DNA of 64,000 nucleotides from Neobacillus sp. DY30 (GCF_030123065.1 NZ_CP126093.1:934001-998000), one strand, 5' to 3'. Positions 42,036 to 52,604 are shown, counted from the stretch's first letter. Numbers and translations are program-made. Notes: a model not told the origin generated them from the letters alone.

Positions 42036-44270
42036 ATGGTCATAAAAGGAAATCTATATCGGGTTTTGTTAATCCTAATTTTTTGCTTATTATTCTCTTT
42101 AGAGGCTGCTGATCTACTCCTGCCTAATTTTTTTCACTCTATAAAAATGACAAGTTATTTAACCATCGCCATATATATAGTAGCAATCTTTACGTTGTTT
42201 CTTCTTACAAAAGAGTTTGATTATAAGGCAGATGAACTCCATAAAAGTCAGCAAAAAATGAAAAATATCTTTGATACCCTTGATGTGGCCATATGGTCGC
42301 ACGATTTAAAAACCGACACGCTATTAATTACGCCAGGGATTGAAAAGTTATATGGCTTTAAGCTGGAAGCTTTTTATGAAAATACGGACCTTTGGAAGGA
42401 AGTTATTTACCCGGAAGATTTGTATGTTTTAGAAGAAAGGGCAAAGAAAATTGCGATGGGTGAAAATGTAACCAGCCAATACCGTATTGTACGTCCCGAT
42501 GGTGAAGTTCGCTGGATTCAGGATAGCGGAATACCAACCTTTGATTCAAAAGGAGAGTTTGTTGATTTTAGCAGTGTATTATTTGATATTACAGACCGGA
42601 AAGAAAGCGAAGGCCTCTATCAAAGTTTAGTAGAGATGTCACCTGATATTATTGCTGTCGTTTATGATGGAAAAATTGAATATATCAATGAAGCGGGCTG
42701 CAAATTAATAGGTGCTGAAAATCAGGAGCAATTGATCGGTCAATCAGCTAAAAATTTTGTTGCACCTCAAATCACGGATTTAATAAAAAACAAAGTATTC
42801 TCCCCTAATAAGGCCGAAAACGAGAGATATAATTTTGAATTTCAAGTTAGGCGAATTAATGGTGAAAGTATTGACGTAGAGATGGCGGCCAGGTCTATTC
42901 TTTACGTAGGACGATTTGCCATTCAAGTAGTGGGCAGGGATATAACTCAAAGGAAGAAATCGGAGCAAACGATTAAATTCATGGCTTATTTTGATAGCTT
43001 AACCGGTCTGCCAAATCGCAATCAGTTCAGAAATCATCTAAATGAAGTATTACACCAACAAAAGAATAACATGCATGCAGTTATCTTTTTAGACCTAGAC
43101 CGTTTTAAGATTATTAATGATACAAAAGGGCATTCAGTTGGAGATATCATTCTCCAAAGGGTTGCAGACCGTTTAGAAACAGCCGTTCAAAATGACGGTC
43201 TAGTTTCACGCCAGGGCGGGGATGAGTTTATTATCGTCCTTGAAGATGTAGACAAAGAAAATGCTTCACTAGTAGCGAAACGAATTCTTAATGAATTTTC
43301 AAACCCAATTGAAGTCAATAATGAAGAGTTTTATGTTACACCAAGTATCGGTATCAGTATTTATCCTACAGATGGAAGCGACGAAGAAACACTGATTAAA
43401 AATGCAGATACCGCTATGTACCAAGCAAAAGAACGCGGAAAAAATAACTATCAATTTTACTCAAATAATCTCTATGGAATTTCGACATGGAAAATGAAGC
43501 TAGAAAATTGGTTAAGAAGGGCTATGGAGCAAAATCAAATGACGCTCCACTATCAGCCGCAGATTGATTTAAACTCAGGCAAAATTGTCGGTGTTGAAGC
43601 ATTAATCCGGTGGTACCATCCGGAATATGGCTATATTGCTCCGTCTGAATTTATTCCTTTAGCGGAAGAAACAGGTCTAATTGTGCCGCTGGGGAAATGG
43701 ATTTTACGAGAGGCATGTGAACAGAGAAAAGCATGGAAGGATGCCGGTTTTAGTGATTTTCCTATAGCTGTTAACGTCTCTGTACGTCAATTTCAAGATG
43801 AGCAAATCATTCCATTTATTTCGGATCTGCTTGAGGAAGTTGGACTAGAGACAAATTATTTGGAACTTGAAATTACCGAAAGTCTTATGCAAAACCTTGA
43901 GAATTCAACCATCATTCTGAATCAATTGAAAAGCCTGGGCGTTCTGTTATCGGTCGATGATTTTGGTACTGGCTACTCCTCACTGAGTTATTTGAAACAC
44001 CTTCCGATTGATAAGATTAAGATTGATAAATCCTTTGTCGACGATATTATCTATCATTCTAATCAAGGTATGATGGTGAAAACGATTATTGATATGGGGG
44101 TAAATTTAAAGTTCACTGTCATCGCGGAAGGAATCGAAACAGAAGAACAGGTTAAGTTCTTAACGGAGAATGCTTGTCAAATTGGACAAGGCCATTACTA
44201 CAGCAAGCCCTTATCTGCTGATAAATTAGAAAAATTTCTTAATGAAGATAAGGATCATACTCCATCGTGA
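42036..44270 (+). CDS. PAS-PAS-GGDEF-EAL cyclic-di-GMP signalling protein
   Basis: 744 residues from ATG 42036, preferred for its GGGAG site; the ORF opens 34 codons earlier. Two membrane helices (about 7-27 and 40-58) precede two PAS sensor domains (about 75-190 and 195-310). The GGDEF domain has an intact active-site motif (394-398, RQGGDEF), and the EAL domain an intact EAL (521-523, VGVEALIRW) with DDFGTGYSS further on. Both halves keep their catalytic residues, so synthesis and hydrolysis of c-di-GMP are both possible, with PAS input setting the balance. It stands alone between the MATE remnant and a convergent small gene. Confidence 0.94.
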   Translation: MVIKGNLYRVLLILIFCLLFSLEAADLLLPNFFHSIKMTSYLTIAIYIVAIFTLFLLTKEFDYKADELHKSQQKMKNIFDTLDVAIWSHDLKTDTLLITPGIEKLYGFKLEAFYENTDLWKEVIYPEDLYVLEERAKKIAMGENVTSQYRIVRPDGEVRWIQDSGIPTFDSKGEFVDFSSVLFDITDRKESEGLYQSLVEMSPDIIAVVYDGKIEYINEAGCKLIGAENQEQLIGQSAKNFVAPQITDLIKNKVFSPNKAENERYNFEFQVRRINGESIDVEMAARSILYVGRFAIQVVGRDITQRKKSEQTIKFMAYFDSLTGLPNRNQFRNHLNEVLHQQKNNMHAVIFLDLDRFKIINDTKGHSVGDIILQRVADRLETAVQNDGLVSRQGGDEFIIVLEDVDKENASLVAKRILNEFSNPIEVNNEEFYVTPSIGISIYPTDGSDEETLIKNADTAMYQAKERGKNNYQFYSNNLYGISTWKMKLENWLRRAMEQNQMTLHYQPQIDLNSGKIVGVEALIRWYHPEYGYIAPSEFIPLAEETGLIVPLGKWILREACEQRKAWKDAGFSDFPIAVNVSVRQFQDEQIIPFISDLLEEVGLETNYLELEITESLMQNLENSTIILNQLKSLGVLLSVDDFGTGYSSLSYLKHLPIDKIKIDKSFVDDIIYHSNQGMMVKTIIDMGVNLKFTVIAEGIETEEQVKFLTENACQIGQGHYYSKPLSADKLEKFLNEDKDHTPS

Positions 44271-44298
44271 AGTAGTAAGAGCCAATATGTTTTAAAAA

Positions 44299-44322
44299 GA
44301 GACCTTCATCGAAGGTCTTTTA
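44299..44322. terminator. Bidirectional terminator between the GGDEF-EAL gene and the small coat-like gene
   Basis: AGACCTTC-atc-GAAGGTCT with A tract before and TTTT after; it overlaps the last codon of the minus-strand gene. Confidence 0.85.
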
Positions 44323-44712
44323 ATTTCCCCATTTTAAGTTTACGGTTAAGGTACAGCAGGTCATTTGACTGCTTGGATCTGGTTGTGTTTTCAGTTCAAA
44401 GTTCACACCGGTTGGAGTAAAGGTTGTCTTCACAGGTACTTTTAGACCTATCGTTTTCATTAACCGATCCACTTCGGCTTGGTTTCCTTGTTGAGCAGCC
44501 GTCATTAACTTAACGTCAAAATCCTTATCGTCTAACCGATTCAACAAGATACTGCCCTGGCTCAATAATAACCGATAGGACTTAATGGACTTTGTGAAAA
44601 CATTTACATCCACCGGTGGATATTGTCTGGTTATAGGGTAGTGGTAATGATAACCAGGGTAAGCGGGCTGCTGTGGGTACAGAGGGTAAGGATAGTGGTA
44701 ATAATACATCAT
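44320..44712 (-). CDS. Small Tyr/Pro-rich protein, possibly a spore coat protein (YuzC-like)
   Basis: 130 residues from the ATG at 44712, which follows AAGGAG; the ORF extends 53 codons further upstream without a ribosome-binding site. The N-terminus is rich in Tyr, Pro and His (MMYYYHYPYPLYPQQP and YHYHYPI). A compact C-terminal part follows: VFTKSIKSYRLLLSQGSILL, NRLDDKDF, AAQQGNQAEVDRL, and a CC pair in QMTCCTLTVNLKW. The layout recalls B. subtilis inner-coat protein YuzC as I remember it; no domain with known function is visible. Role in the coat is inference. Confidence 0.6.
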   Translation of the reverse strand: MMYYYHYPYPLYPQQPAYPGYHYHYPITRQYPPVDVNVFTKSIKSYRLLLSQGSILLNRLDDKDFDVKLMTAAQQGNQAEVDRLMKTIGLKVPVKTTFTPTGVNFELKTQPDPSSQMTCCTLTVNLKWGN

Positions 44713-44863
44713 AAATCTCCTTCCTTCCATATTCAGTGCACAAGGCATTATACGATATGAGATATGGACTATTTTGGTTACAAGGGAAAATCGTCTGGAT
44801 TTCGTATGTTGGAAGCTATATGGAAAATATTTTCGATGAGCAAAATATAAAAAACAATCACGG

Positions 44864-44888
44864 CACTTCACATAGAAGTGTCTTTTTT
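44864..44888 (+). terminator. Orphan terminator-like hairpin
   Basis: CACTTC-acata-GAAGTG followed by TCTTTTTTG on the plus strand. No plus-strand gene lies upstream; it may insulate the SRPBCC-ArsR promoter from upstream transcription. Confidence 0.6.
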
Positions 44889-44933
44889 GATGTTATTCTG
44901 TGATTTTGGGTAAAGTAAAGGGAGAAAAATTCA

Positions 44934-44992
44934 TTGACGTGAAACCAAAAGGTTTTATATAATTTAGAAAGTGAAACCAAAAGGTTTTATAT
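44934..44992 (+). promoter_or_regulatory. Promoter with ArsR-type operators for the SRPBCC-ArsR genes
   Basis: TTGACG (44934-44939) and TATAAT (44958-44963), 18-base spacer. The dyad AAACC-AAAA-GGTTT fills the spacer (44942-44955) and is repeated exactly 32 bases further (44974-44987) in an identical stretch GTGAAACCAAAAGGTTTTAT. The position suits direct repression by the ArsR protein encoded at 45437. Confidence 0.72.
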
Positions 44993-45016
44993 TAAAAATG
45001 AAAGTAGGAGAATTTC

Positions 45017-45436
45017 TTGCAAAATACGTTACAAGATATTAAACAAACCGTTGTTATTAACGCACCAATCCAAAAGGTATGGGAGCAAGTATCATCTGCA
45101 GAGGGTATGTCTGCATGGTTTATGCCGAATGATTTCAAACCGGAAGTGGGAGCAGAGTTTCATTTACAATCTCCATTCGGTCCATCTCCATGTAAAGTGA
45201 CTGAATTTAATCCTCCTCATTCTCTTTCGTTCAGTTGGGATACTGAAGGATGGTTTTTATCGTTTAGTTTAAAGGATTTGGGGGATAAAACAGAGTTTAC
45301 CGTTATTCATGGCGGCTGGCCACAATCTGATGCAATCATTGGCAAGGCCAACCAAAAAGCTTCTGATATTAGAAATCATATGTCTCAGGGCTGGGCTGGT
45401 ATCGTTCAAAAACTCCGTACCCTTTTGGAGAGCTAA
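45017..45436 (+). CDS. SRPBCC/AHSA1-domain protein
   Basis: 139 residues starting at a TTG after AGGAG. START/Bet v1-like fold: QTVVINAPIQKVWEQVSSAEGMSAWF, then VGAEFHLQSPFGPSPCKVTEFNPP, LSFSWDTEGWFLSFSL and a C-terminal amphipathic helix. AHSA1-like proteins bind small hydrophobic ligands. It is translationally coupled to an ArsR regulator, a very common pairing in Bacillaceae; the function of the pair is not established. Confidence 0.88.
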   Translation: MQNTLQDIKQTVVINAPIQKVWEQVSSAEGMSAWFMPNDFKPEVGAEFHLQSPFGPSPCKVTEFNPPHSLSFSWDTEGWFLSFSLKDLGDKTEFTVIHGGWPQSDAIIGKANQKASDIRNHMSQGWAGIVQKLRTLLES

Positions 45437-45805
45437 GTGTCATCCTCTGCACAAAAGCATGATGTATTTCAAGCGATTGCTGACCCCACTCGAAGAGAAG
45501 TATTAAGATTACTTGCGGAAAAAGAGCGCCCCATCTCAGAAATAACCGCCCATTTTCCAATGAGCAGGACAGCCATTGCTAAACACCTTCAAGTTCTTTC
45601 AGAAGCTGAATTAGTTCATGGTCAAAAGGTAGGGAGAGAGAAAATTTACCGGCTTCAACCTGAGCCGCTGACAGAACTCAAGCAATGGCTTTCGTTCTAC
45701 GAAAAATTCTGGGAAAATAAGCTTTCGATCCTTAAACATATTGTTGAAAACCCTGAAGACCAAAGACTTCAGGTAATAAAATCAGAAGAAACCGACAAAA
45801 ATTAA
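45437..45805 (+). CDS. ArsR-family winged-helix repressor
   Basis: 122 residues, GTG start directly after the stop of the SRPBCC gene, with GGAGAG in its end as ribosome-binding site. HTH_20/ArsR pattern: FQAIADPTRREVLRLL, PISEITAHFPMSRTAIAKHLQVL, LVHGQKVGREKIYRL. No Cys pair for metal sensing (the only metals-type motif ELCVCDL is absent), so this is the non-metal SdpR/PagR-like kind. It likely autoregulates through the two AAACC-N4-GGTTT dyads upstream. Confidence 0.9.
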   Translation: MSSSAQKHDVFQAIADPTRREVLRLLAEKERPISEITAHFPMSRTAIAKHLQVLSEAELVHGQKVGREKIYRLQPEPLTELKQWLSFYEKFWENKLSILKHIVENPEDQRLQVIKSEETDKN

Positions 45806-45818
45806 TGTCGGTTTTTTT
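45790..45818 (+). terminator. Terminator of the SRPBCC-ArsR operon
   Basis: AACCGACA (45790-45797) pairs with TGTCGGTT (45806-45813), then T run; the stop codon lies in the loop. Confidence 0.9.
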
Positions 45819-45938
45819 ATTTTATAGTGACCAAAGAGCATTCAACTCTAGGACATTCTTATTTATCATTTTTTTAAAAGCCAATTTCTAGAAAATCGTG
45901 ATAAGATATTTGTAAACACGTGTATAGGAGAGAGCGAT

Positions 45939-46553
45939 ATGTGGGCTTTTATTTTGGTAGTGCTGGTCCTGTTTCTAATCCCAGGCCCGGCGGTGTTATT
46001 GACCTTGACTCAAACTGTAAGAGGCGGATTAAGAGCTGGGATTATCACAGGTGTTGGTATTGCTGTAGGAGACTTAATTCATACGATTGCAGCGGTTCTT
46101 GGACTTTCAGCCATCCTTATGACATCGGCTTTAGCTTTTGAAATAGTTAAATATTTAGGTGCTGCCTATTTAATTTTTTTAGGAATAAAGGCGTTTCTCG
46201 AAAAAACAAAACAACAGGAACTGCAAAATACAAAAATAGAGAAATCGGCGGTATCCTTTCGACAAGCATTACTCATTGAGTTGCTTAACCCAAAAACGGC
46301 ATTATTCTTCCTTGCGTTTCTACCGCAATTTGTAAAAACTGATGGACCCCCAGTGGTCTATCAATTACTAACACTAGGTCTAGTTTTTGTAGTCATGAGT
46401 ATTCTGTACACATCGTCCTTAGCCTTTCTAGCAAGTTCATTAGGGAATAAGCTATTTGCTAAAGATAGCAAGATGTCCCGCTGGCAGGGAAAAGTAGTAG
46501 GAACTATATACATTGGATTAGGTTTACAACTGGTATTCCAAAGTCAAAAATAA
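45939..46553 (+). CDS. LysE/RhtB-family amino-acid exporter
   Basis: 204 residues, about six membrane segments, with the family signature FLIPGPAVLLTLTQTVRGGLRAGIITGVGIAVGD near the N-terminus and LIELLNPKTALFFLAFLPQFV in the middle. GGAGAGAG stands before the ATG. Members export amino acids or homoserine lactone-like compounds; the substrate cannot be predicted. A monocistronic gene between the ArsR terminator and a convergent PTS regulator. Confidence 0.92.
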   Translation: MWAFILVVLVLFLIPGPAVLLTLTQTVRGGLRAGIITGVGIAVGDLIHTIAAVLGLSAILMTSALAFEIVKYLGAAYLIFLGIKAFLEKTKQQELQNTKIEKSAVSFRQALLIELLNPKTALFFLAFLPQFVKTDGPPVVYQLLTLGLVFVVMSILYTSSLAFLASSLGNKLFAKDSKMSRWQGKVVGTIYIGLGLQLVFQSQK

Positions 46554-46597
46554 GAGATATAGAGAATCACTCCCAATCCTTACCTATTTGTAGAAAA

Positions 46598-46635
46598 AAG
46601 CCTAATTTTTTAGAGTGTTAGGTAAAATTAGGCTT
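46598..46635 (-). terminator. Terminator of the LicR-type regulator gene
   Basis: AAGCCTAATTTT pairs with AAAATTAGGCTT over 12 pairs; on the minus strand a run of six T follows. It lies about 115 bases after the regulator's stop codon and also faces the LysE gene. Confidence 0.75.
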
Positions 46636-46751
46636 CTACCATAATCTTATAAATTAAATTATAAATACTCGTCTAAATCCATAATCAACATATTTGTCAA
46701 TAATACTTAAATTAGTCTTACCTAAAATCTAGAGGAGGTTATTTGCTAAAC

Positions 46752-48677
46752 TTACTCTTCCATTAATAATAAAAGGTTATTAATAAACCCATCATAATTG
46801 TTGGATTTTAATAACAGGTAAACATTTTCGGGTTCTGATAATATTTTGATAAAACTATCATAGACATCCCGAAATATGCTTCGTTCTTCCTTATTTAGAG
46901 CAATTAGGGCAATAATCTGTACAGAATGGTTTCCCCATTTAACTGGTTTGTCATTTAATACAATCGATATAGCTGACTTTAATGCGTTCATTTGCATCGA
47001 GTGTGGCACAGCGACATTATTATTAAAGGATGTCGAGGACATCTTTTCCCTTTCAATGATGTCATCAATACCCCCTTCTTCCATATATCCTGACTGAACC
47101 AGTTTACCTCCAATAAACCTGATCATTTCAAATTCATCTTTTAAATAAATGTTATGCTGAAACAACTGGGGATCGAAGAGCCTAATTAAATGATTTTTCA
47201 GCTTCATACGACTTCGTTTTTTATTAATTTTTGTGATGATGTGCTGAATCTTCTGCATATCCTCTTCTAAAAAAAATGGATTTACATGGACAATTTCATG
47301 TTCTGTTATTTTGGGAAGCTGAACCGTTGTGATAATCAAGTCTGAGTCAATTTGTCCGAAATTACTATCAAGTTGGGTAATCACTCTGCTTATCTCAATT
47401 TGTTCTCCGAAAGACTGCTCAAGTCTTTTTAACATCGGGATGTGCATGTTGTAATACTCCGGACATACAACTGTGCAGGTGATTTTATATTCAAGCGCTT
47501 TTTGCCGCTCCAGGAAGGCACCAATATGGAAGGCAATATAGGCAATTTCATCTTCATTGATTTGAATATTTTCTTTTTTTTGTATCTCATTTGAAATAAA
47601 TACTGCCAGGTCATAAATGAGTGGGTAAGATGATTTAATCTGCTTGGTTAATGGGTTTTTTGACAAATAATTATGCCTTGCCCGGTTAATTAAATTTCGT
47701 ATGTGTAAGGTAAATTTTATTAGAAATTCATCACCATATATATCCACGAGATAGTAATCCTTCACTTTTTGTATAATTTCATTTACTAAGTAAATATAAC
47801 GCTGCTCAATATATTCCCCAAGGTTTTCGTTGTTGAGGTTGTCATAACGTAAAATAGTGGCCTTACTAATTAAAAGAATCGTTAAGTAAGAAAGCTCTGC
47901 CCCCTCAAACGTAGTCCCAAATTCGGATTTTATTAACTTGGCGATATCCAATGCCGCCTTATATTCTTTTGTTTTGGTCAATGCATCTATGTTTTCTTTC
48001 GAAATGGTTCGCTGCTGCCTGACCCGTTCCGTTGCGATCACGATATGGAGCAGGATGTTTCCGATGGTATACTCATTTATATAAAGATTATAGGATGACA
48101 AAATTTTAATAAGCTCTTCCTTGAAATCATTTAAATCATAACCAAATGCGGATTGAATACTTTCTACATGCAAAAATTGGTCCCGTGTGTCTTCGTAAAA
48201 AATATGGCTCATTAGCTTACGTTTATCTCGTTCAAGTCCATTTAAAATAATCAAGTCTCCATCACGTTTGAACGATAAATTAAATTTTTCCAAAAGGCTT
48301 TTGGCTTTTTTTAAATCTCCTTCAATCGTAGAAGTACTTACATAAATTTCTTCACTTAGGTCAAATATATCCATACCTTCAGAATGGGCAATCGATTGCT
48401 TTAATAGATAATAGAGCCGCTCAAGTGGCGTCAGTCCTATTGTTGTTTCTTTATCCTCTTTCTGCTGCAGTTCTTGGTAAACGATTTCATTTATTTTATA
48501 ACCAAGGTTGGAGGACATAATTAATACGTCTGGAGAGGTTGTTTCATTTATTGCATTTACATATTTGCGGATGCTCCGACTGGATACAGAGAATTGTTTA
48601 GCGAAAATGTCTGCTTTTACCCAATCGTTCTTATTTAACAAGAATTGAATAATCTCTCGCTCTTTCTCTTTTTTCAT
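46752..48677 (-). CDS. LicR/MtlR-type PTS-regulated transcriptional activator
   Basis: 641 residues: N-terminal winged helix (REIIQFLLNKNDWVKADIFAKQFSVSSRSIRKYV), a second HTH/Mga-like region (PLERLYYLLKQSIA; YVSTSTIEGDLKKAKSLLEKF), two PRDs with regulatory His (NILLHIVIATERV; YIAFHIGAFLERQ), an EIIB-like domain (VVCPEYYNMHIPMLKRL), and a C-terminal EIIA-like domain with His559 in VAVPHSMQ. Such DNA-binding activators are tuned by phosphorylation by HPr and EIIB. Divergent from the cellobiose-type PTS operon, so most likely its activator. It differs from the shorter RNA-binding antiterminator at 23495. Confidence 0.92.
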   Translation of the reverse strand: MKKEKEREIIQFLLNKNDWVKADIFAKQFSVSSRSIRKYVNAINETTSPDVLIMSSNLGYKINEIVYQELQQKEDKETTIGLTPLERLYYLLKQSIAHSEGMDIFDLSEEIYVSTSTIEGDLKKAKSLLEKFNLSFKRDGDLIILNGLERDKRKLMSHIFYEDTRDQFLHVESIQSAFGYDLNDFKEELIKILSSYNLYINEYTIGNILLHIVIATERVRQQRTISKENIDALTKTKEYKAALDIAKLIKSEFGTTFEGAELSYLTILLISKATILRYDNLNNENLGEYIEQRYIYLVNEIIQKVKDYYLVDIYGDEFLIKFTLHIRNLINRARHNYLSKNPLTKQIKSSYPLIYDLAVFISNEIQKKENIQINEDEIAYIAFHIGAFLERQKALEYKITCTVVCPEYYNMHIPMLKRLEQSFGEQIEISRVITQLDSNFGQIDSDLIITTVQLPKITEHEIVHVNPFFLEEDMQKIQHIITKINKKRSRMKLKNHLIRLFDPQLFQHNIYLKDEFEMIRFIGGKLVQSGYMEEGGIDDIIEREKMSSTSFNNNVAVPHSMQMNALKSAISIVLNDKPVKWGNHSVQIIALIALNKEERSIFRDVYDSFIKILSEPENVYLLLKSNNYDGFINNLLLLMEE

Positions 48678-48759
48678 GCTACAACACCCCCCAAAAAGGT
48701 CTATTTATCGTTAGTTTTCCACTTATATATTGTAAAAAAACACATAATAAAATGATAGG

Positions 48760-48793
48760 TTGAAAAAGTTCCTACCCCCCGGAACATTTTCAA
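48760..48793. promoter_or_regulatory. Dyad operator between the LicR-type regulator and the PTS operon
   Basis: TTGAAAAAGTTCC (48760-48772) and GGAACATTTTCAA (48781-48793) are inverted repeats with one A-A mismatch, around TACCCCCC. The only strong dyad in the divergent intergenic region; a likely binding site of the LicR-type protein. Confidence 0.65.
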
Positions 48794-48865
48794 CTTGAGA
48801 TAAGATCTAAAAAAATAAGACAATGACCTCAGAAAGTTAATTCAAATTTTTCTAGGGAGGAATTT

Positions 48866-49186
48866 ATGATGACAGAAAAGACCATTCTTTTAGTTTGCGG
48901 CGGCGGTGCATCCAGCGGATTCATGGCCCAAAATATTCGAAAGGCAGCTAAAAAAAGAGATATTGATTTAAATGTAATTGCCAGAAGCGAGTCTGAAGTA
49001 GACGATTATCTAAATGAAATTGATGTCCTGCTCATTGGCCCGCACCTGAAATACATGGAAGAGGATTTACAATCGAAGGTTAGACCGCATAACATTCCGG
49101 CTGCGGTGATCCCTCAAACCATTTATGGTCTGTTGGATGGAAACAAAGGTCTGGACCTCATTTTGGACCTTCTTGGCGAAAAATAA
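48866..49186 (+). CDS. PTS EIIB, lactose/cellobiose family
   Basis: 106 residues, complete for the family. The phospho-Cys11 lies in LLVCGGGASSGFMA at the end of the first strand; IDVLLIGPHLKYMEEDL and the Gly/Leu-rich end follow. It passes phosphate from EIIA (50449) to the sugar bound by EIIC (49208). Strong AGGGAGG site. First gene of a five-gene operon running to HPr at 52604. Confidence 0.94.
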   Translation: MMTEKTILLVCGGGASSGFMAQNIRKAAKKRDIDLNVIARSESEVDDYLNEIDVLLIGPHLKYMEEDLQSKVRPHNIPAAVIPQTIYGLLDGNKGLDLILDLLGEK

Positions 49187-49207
49187 AATAGAACGGAGGT
49201 TATCCGG

Positions 49208-50425
49208 GTGAATACGTTTATTAATTGGATGAACCAAAACTTTACGCCAAAAATGAATAAAATTACGAGAAATGTATGGGTTTCTTCGATCCAGGAAGCC
49301 ATTATGGCAACTTTGCCGCTGATTCTGGTAGGATCGTTGATTACATTGATTTCAATTTTGAATAATTATTTTTCAAAAATGCCTAATTTTTCACCTATTA
49401 CTACCTTTTCATTTGGTCTTATTAGTATATTTGTTGCACTATTAGTTCCTTATTTCATTATGGAAAAAAAGAAAAAGAATGATAGAAAAATAATCTCAGG
49501 ATTAACGGGTATTTCTTTATTTCTAATGCTGCTTGTTCCTAGGCTTACAGACGACGGCGGCATCACCTTCACGTTAGAACGTTTCGGAGGCAACGGCATG
49601 TTTGTTGCTTTGGTTGTTGGTCTTTTGGTTGGAGCATTCATGTATCTTTTTTCTAAGTTTTCTTTCTTTAAAGGATCAAGTTCGCTTCCGGATTTTATTA
49701 TTATCTGGTTTGACACGATTATTCCTATCACCATTCTCCTTCTGTTCGGATGGTTGTTTACCTTCCAATTGAATGTTGATTTGTATGATTTAATCTTAAA
49801 AGCTTTTGAACCTGTTACCATGATTGCCCAAAGTTTTGCCGGATTTGTATTCATTAGTTTTCTCGGTATTTTCTTTTATTCTTTTGGAATCAGTGCCTGG
49901 ATTCTGTATCCGATTATTTTTCCGATTTGGCTTGAGGCTATTCAAGAGAATATCAGTGGTACAGCCCAAAATATCCATACAATGGAGACGCTTACTGCTT
50001 GGGTGTGGATTGGAGGTATGGGTTCCACACTGCCATTGGTACTGATGATGTTATTCTTGGCAAAGTCCAGTCAATTAAAAGCAATCAGTAAAGTAACCAT
50101 TGTACCTTCTATTTTTAATATTAATGAACCTGTTATTTTCGGTGCCCCGGTTGCATTCAATCCCATATTAATGGTGCCAATGTGGCTAAATGGATTGATT
50201 TTACCAGCTATCACTTATATTGTCTTGAATCTAGGATTGGTCACAGTTCCTGAAAGACTCTTCCAACTCTGGTATATGCCAGTCGGAATTTCATCCATCC
50301 TCATTAATTCCGATTTCCGAGGGTTGATTTTAGTAGCTGTAGTTGTAGTTGTTTCATGGTTAATTTGGTTTCCGTTTTTCAAAGTTTATGACATGCAGCA
50401 GTTTAAAAAGGAACAGGAACAGTAG
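49208..50425 (+). CDS. PTS EIIC, lactose/cellobiose family
   Basis: 405 residues starting at GTG after GGAGG. About ten membrane segments; conserved blocks MNQNFTPKMNKITRNVWVSSIQEAIM at the N-terminus, IFNINEPVIFGAPVAFNPILMVP (substrate region) and LPAITYIVL. Somewhat shorter than CelB/LicC (about 430-450), mainly in the central periplasmic loops. It transports cellobiose, lichenan-derived disaccharides or a similar beta-glucoside. Confidence 0.93.
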   Translation: MNTFINWMNQNFTPKMNKITRNVWVSSIQEAIMATLPLILVGSLITLISILNNYFSKMPNFSPITTFSFGLISIFVALLVPYFIMEKKKKNDRKIISGLTGISLFLMLLVPRLTDDGGITFTLERFGGNGMFVALVVGLLVGAFMYLFSKFSFFKGSSSLPDFIIIWFDTIIPITILLLFGWLFTFQLNVDLYDLILKAFEPVTMIAQSFAGFVFISFLGIFFYSFGISAWILYPIIFPIWLEAIQENISGTAQNIHTMETLTAWVWIGGMGSTLPLVLMMLFLAKSSQLKAISKVTIVPSIFNINEPVIFGAPVAFNPILMVPMWLNGLILPAITYIVLNLGLVTVPERLFQLWYMPVGISSILINSDFRGLILVAVVVVVSWLIWFPFFKVYDMQQFKKEQEQ

Positions 50426-50448
50426 AAACAAATTTGGAGGCTTACACA

Positions 50449-50799
50449 ATGAACGAAAACAGCTTGAATGATATCAATGAAGTATCGATGAAAATCATCA
50501 TAAATGCTGGTGACGCGAGATTAATCATTAAAGAAGCACTGGACTGTGTTGCAACTTGTGAGTTTGACGCGGCAAAGCAAAAGCTTAGTGAAGCAAAAAA
50601 GAAAATTAACGCAGCACACTCTGCCCAGACTGAAACGATTCAAGGAGAAGCTCGCGGAGAGAAGATTGCATTCTCCCTCTTGTTTGCCCATGCACAGGAC
50701 ACATTAATGACCATTATGAGCGAGTGGAATACAGCCAATCATATTGTTCGTTTATTTGAAGTGTACGATGAACGATTAAGTAAGCTTGAAGGAAAATAA
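50449..50799 (+). CDS. PTS EIIA, lactose/cellobiose family
   Basis: 116 residues, three-helix bundle. VSMKIIINAGDARLIIKEAL opens it and the phospho-His81 stands in LLFAHAQDTLM. ATG 50449 is fixed by GGAGG at 50436; the frame opens at a TTG that is part of that site. It receives phosphate from HPr, possibly the one encoded at the end of the operon, and gives it to EIIB. Confidence 0.93.
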   Translation: MNENSLNDINEVSMKIIINAGDARLIIKEALDCVATCEFDAAKQKLSEAKKKINAAHSAQTETIQGEARGEKIAFSLLFAHAQDTLMTIMSEWNTANHIVRLFEVYDERLSKLEGK

Positions 50800-50809
50800 T
50801 CATGATTAA

Positions 50810-52330
<1,521 letters not shown>

Positions 52331-52337
52331 TTGAAAA

Positions 52338-52604
52338 ATGGTAGAAAAAATATATACAGTAACAGCGGAAACAGGAATTCATGCACGTCCAGCAACAGTA
52401 TTAGTTCAATCAGCAAGTAAATATAATGCAGATGTAAGCCTAGAGTATAGCGGTAAAATAGTTAATCTAAAGTCTATCATGGGTGTTATGTCTTTAGGTA
52501 TCCCTCAAGGGTCTCATATTAAAATTATTGCTTCTGGAGCAGATGAAGATCTAGCACTTGATGGGATTGAAGAAACATTAATAAGTGAGGGGTTAGGAGA
52601 ATAA
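52338..52604 (+). CDS. HPr phosphocarrier protein, operon-encoded paralogue
   Basis: 88 residues with all HPr landmarks: phospho-His15 in TGIHARPAT and regulatory Ser46 in [13 protein letters not shown], a site HPr kinase could use. The normal ptsH gene of Bacillus sits with ptsI; here HPr is the last gene of a cellobiose-type PTS operon and no EI gene follows. It may be a dedicated phosphocarrier, or adjust phosphorylation of the LicR-type regulator. Crh would lack His15, so this is not Crh. The ribosome-binding site AGGAG is 12 bases from the ATG, slightly long. Confidence 0.92.
   Translation: MVEKIYTVTAETGIHARPATVLVQSASKYNADVSLEYSGKIVNLKSIMGVMSLGIPQGSHIKIIASGADEDLALDGIEETLISEGLGE

Noticed and set aside
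46752..48677. RAT-binding antiterminator role for the large PRD regulator
   Set aside because: It starts with a DNA-binding winged helix instead of a CAT RNA-binding domain, and no RAT was found before the PTS operon; LicR/MtlR-type activation fits better.
49450..49854. 134-codon minus-strand ORF inside the EIIC gene
   Set aside because: Shadow of the membrane-protein reading frame; low complexity and no start signal.
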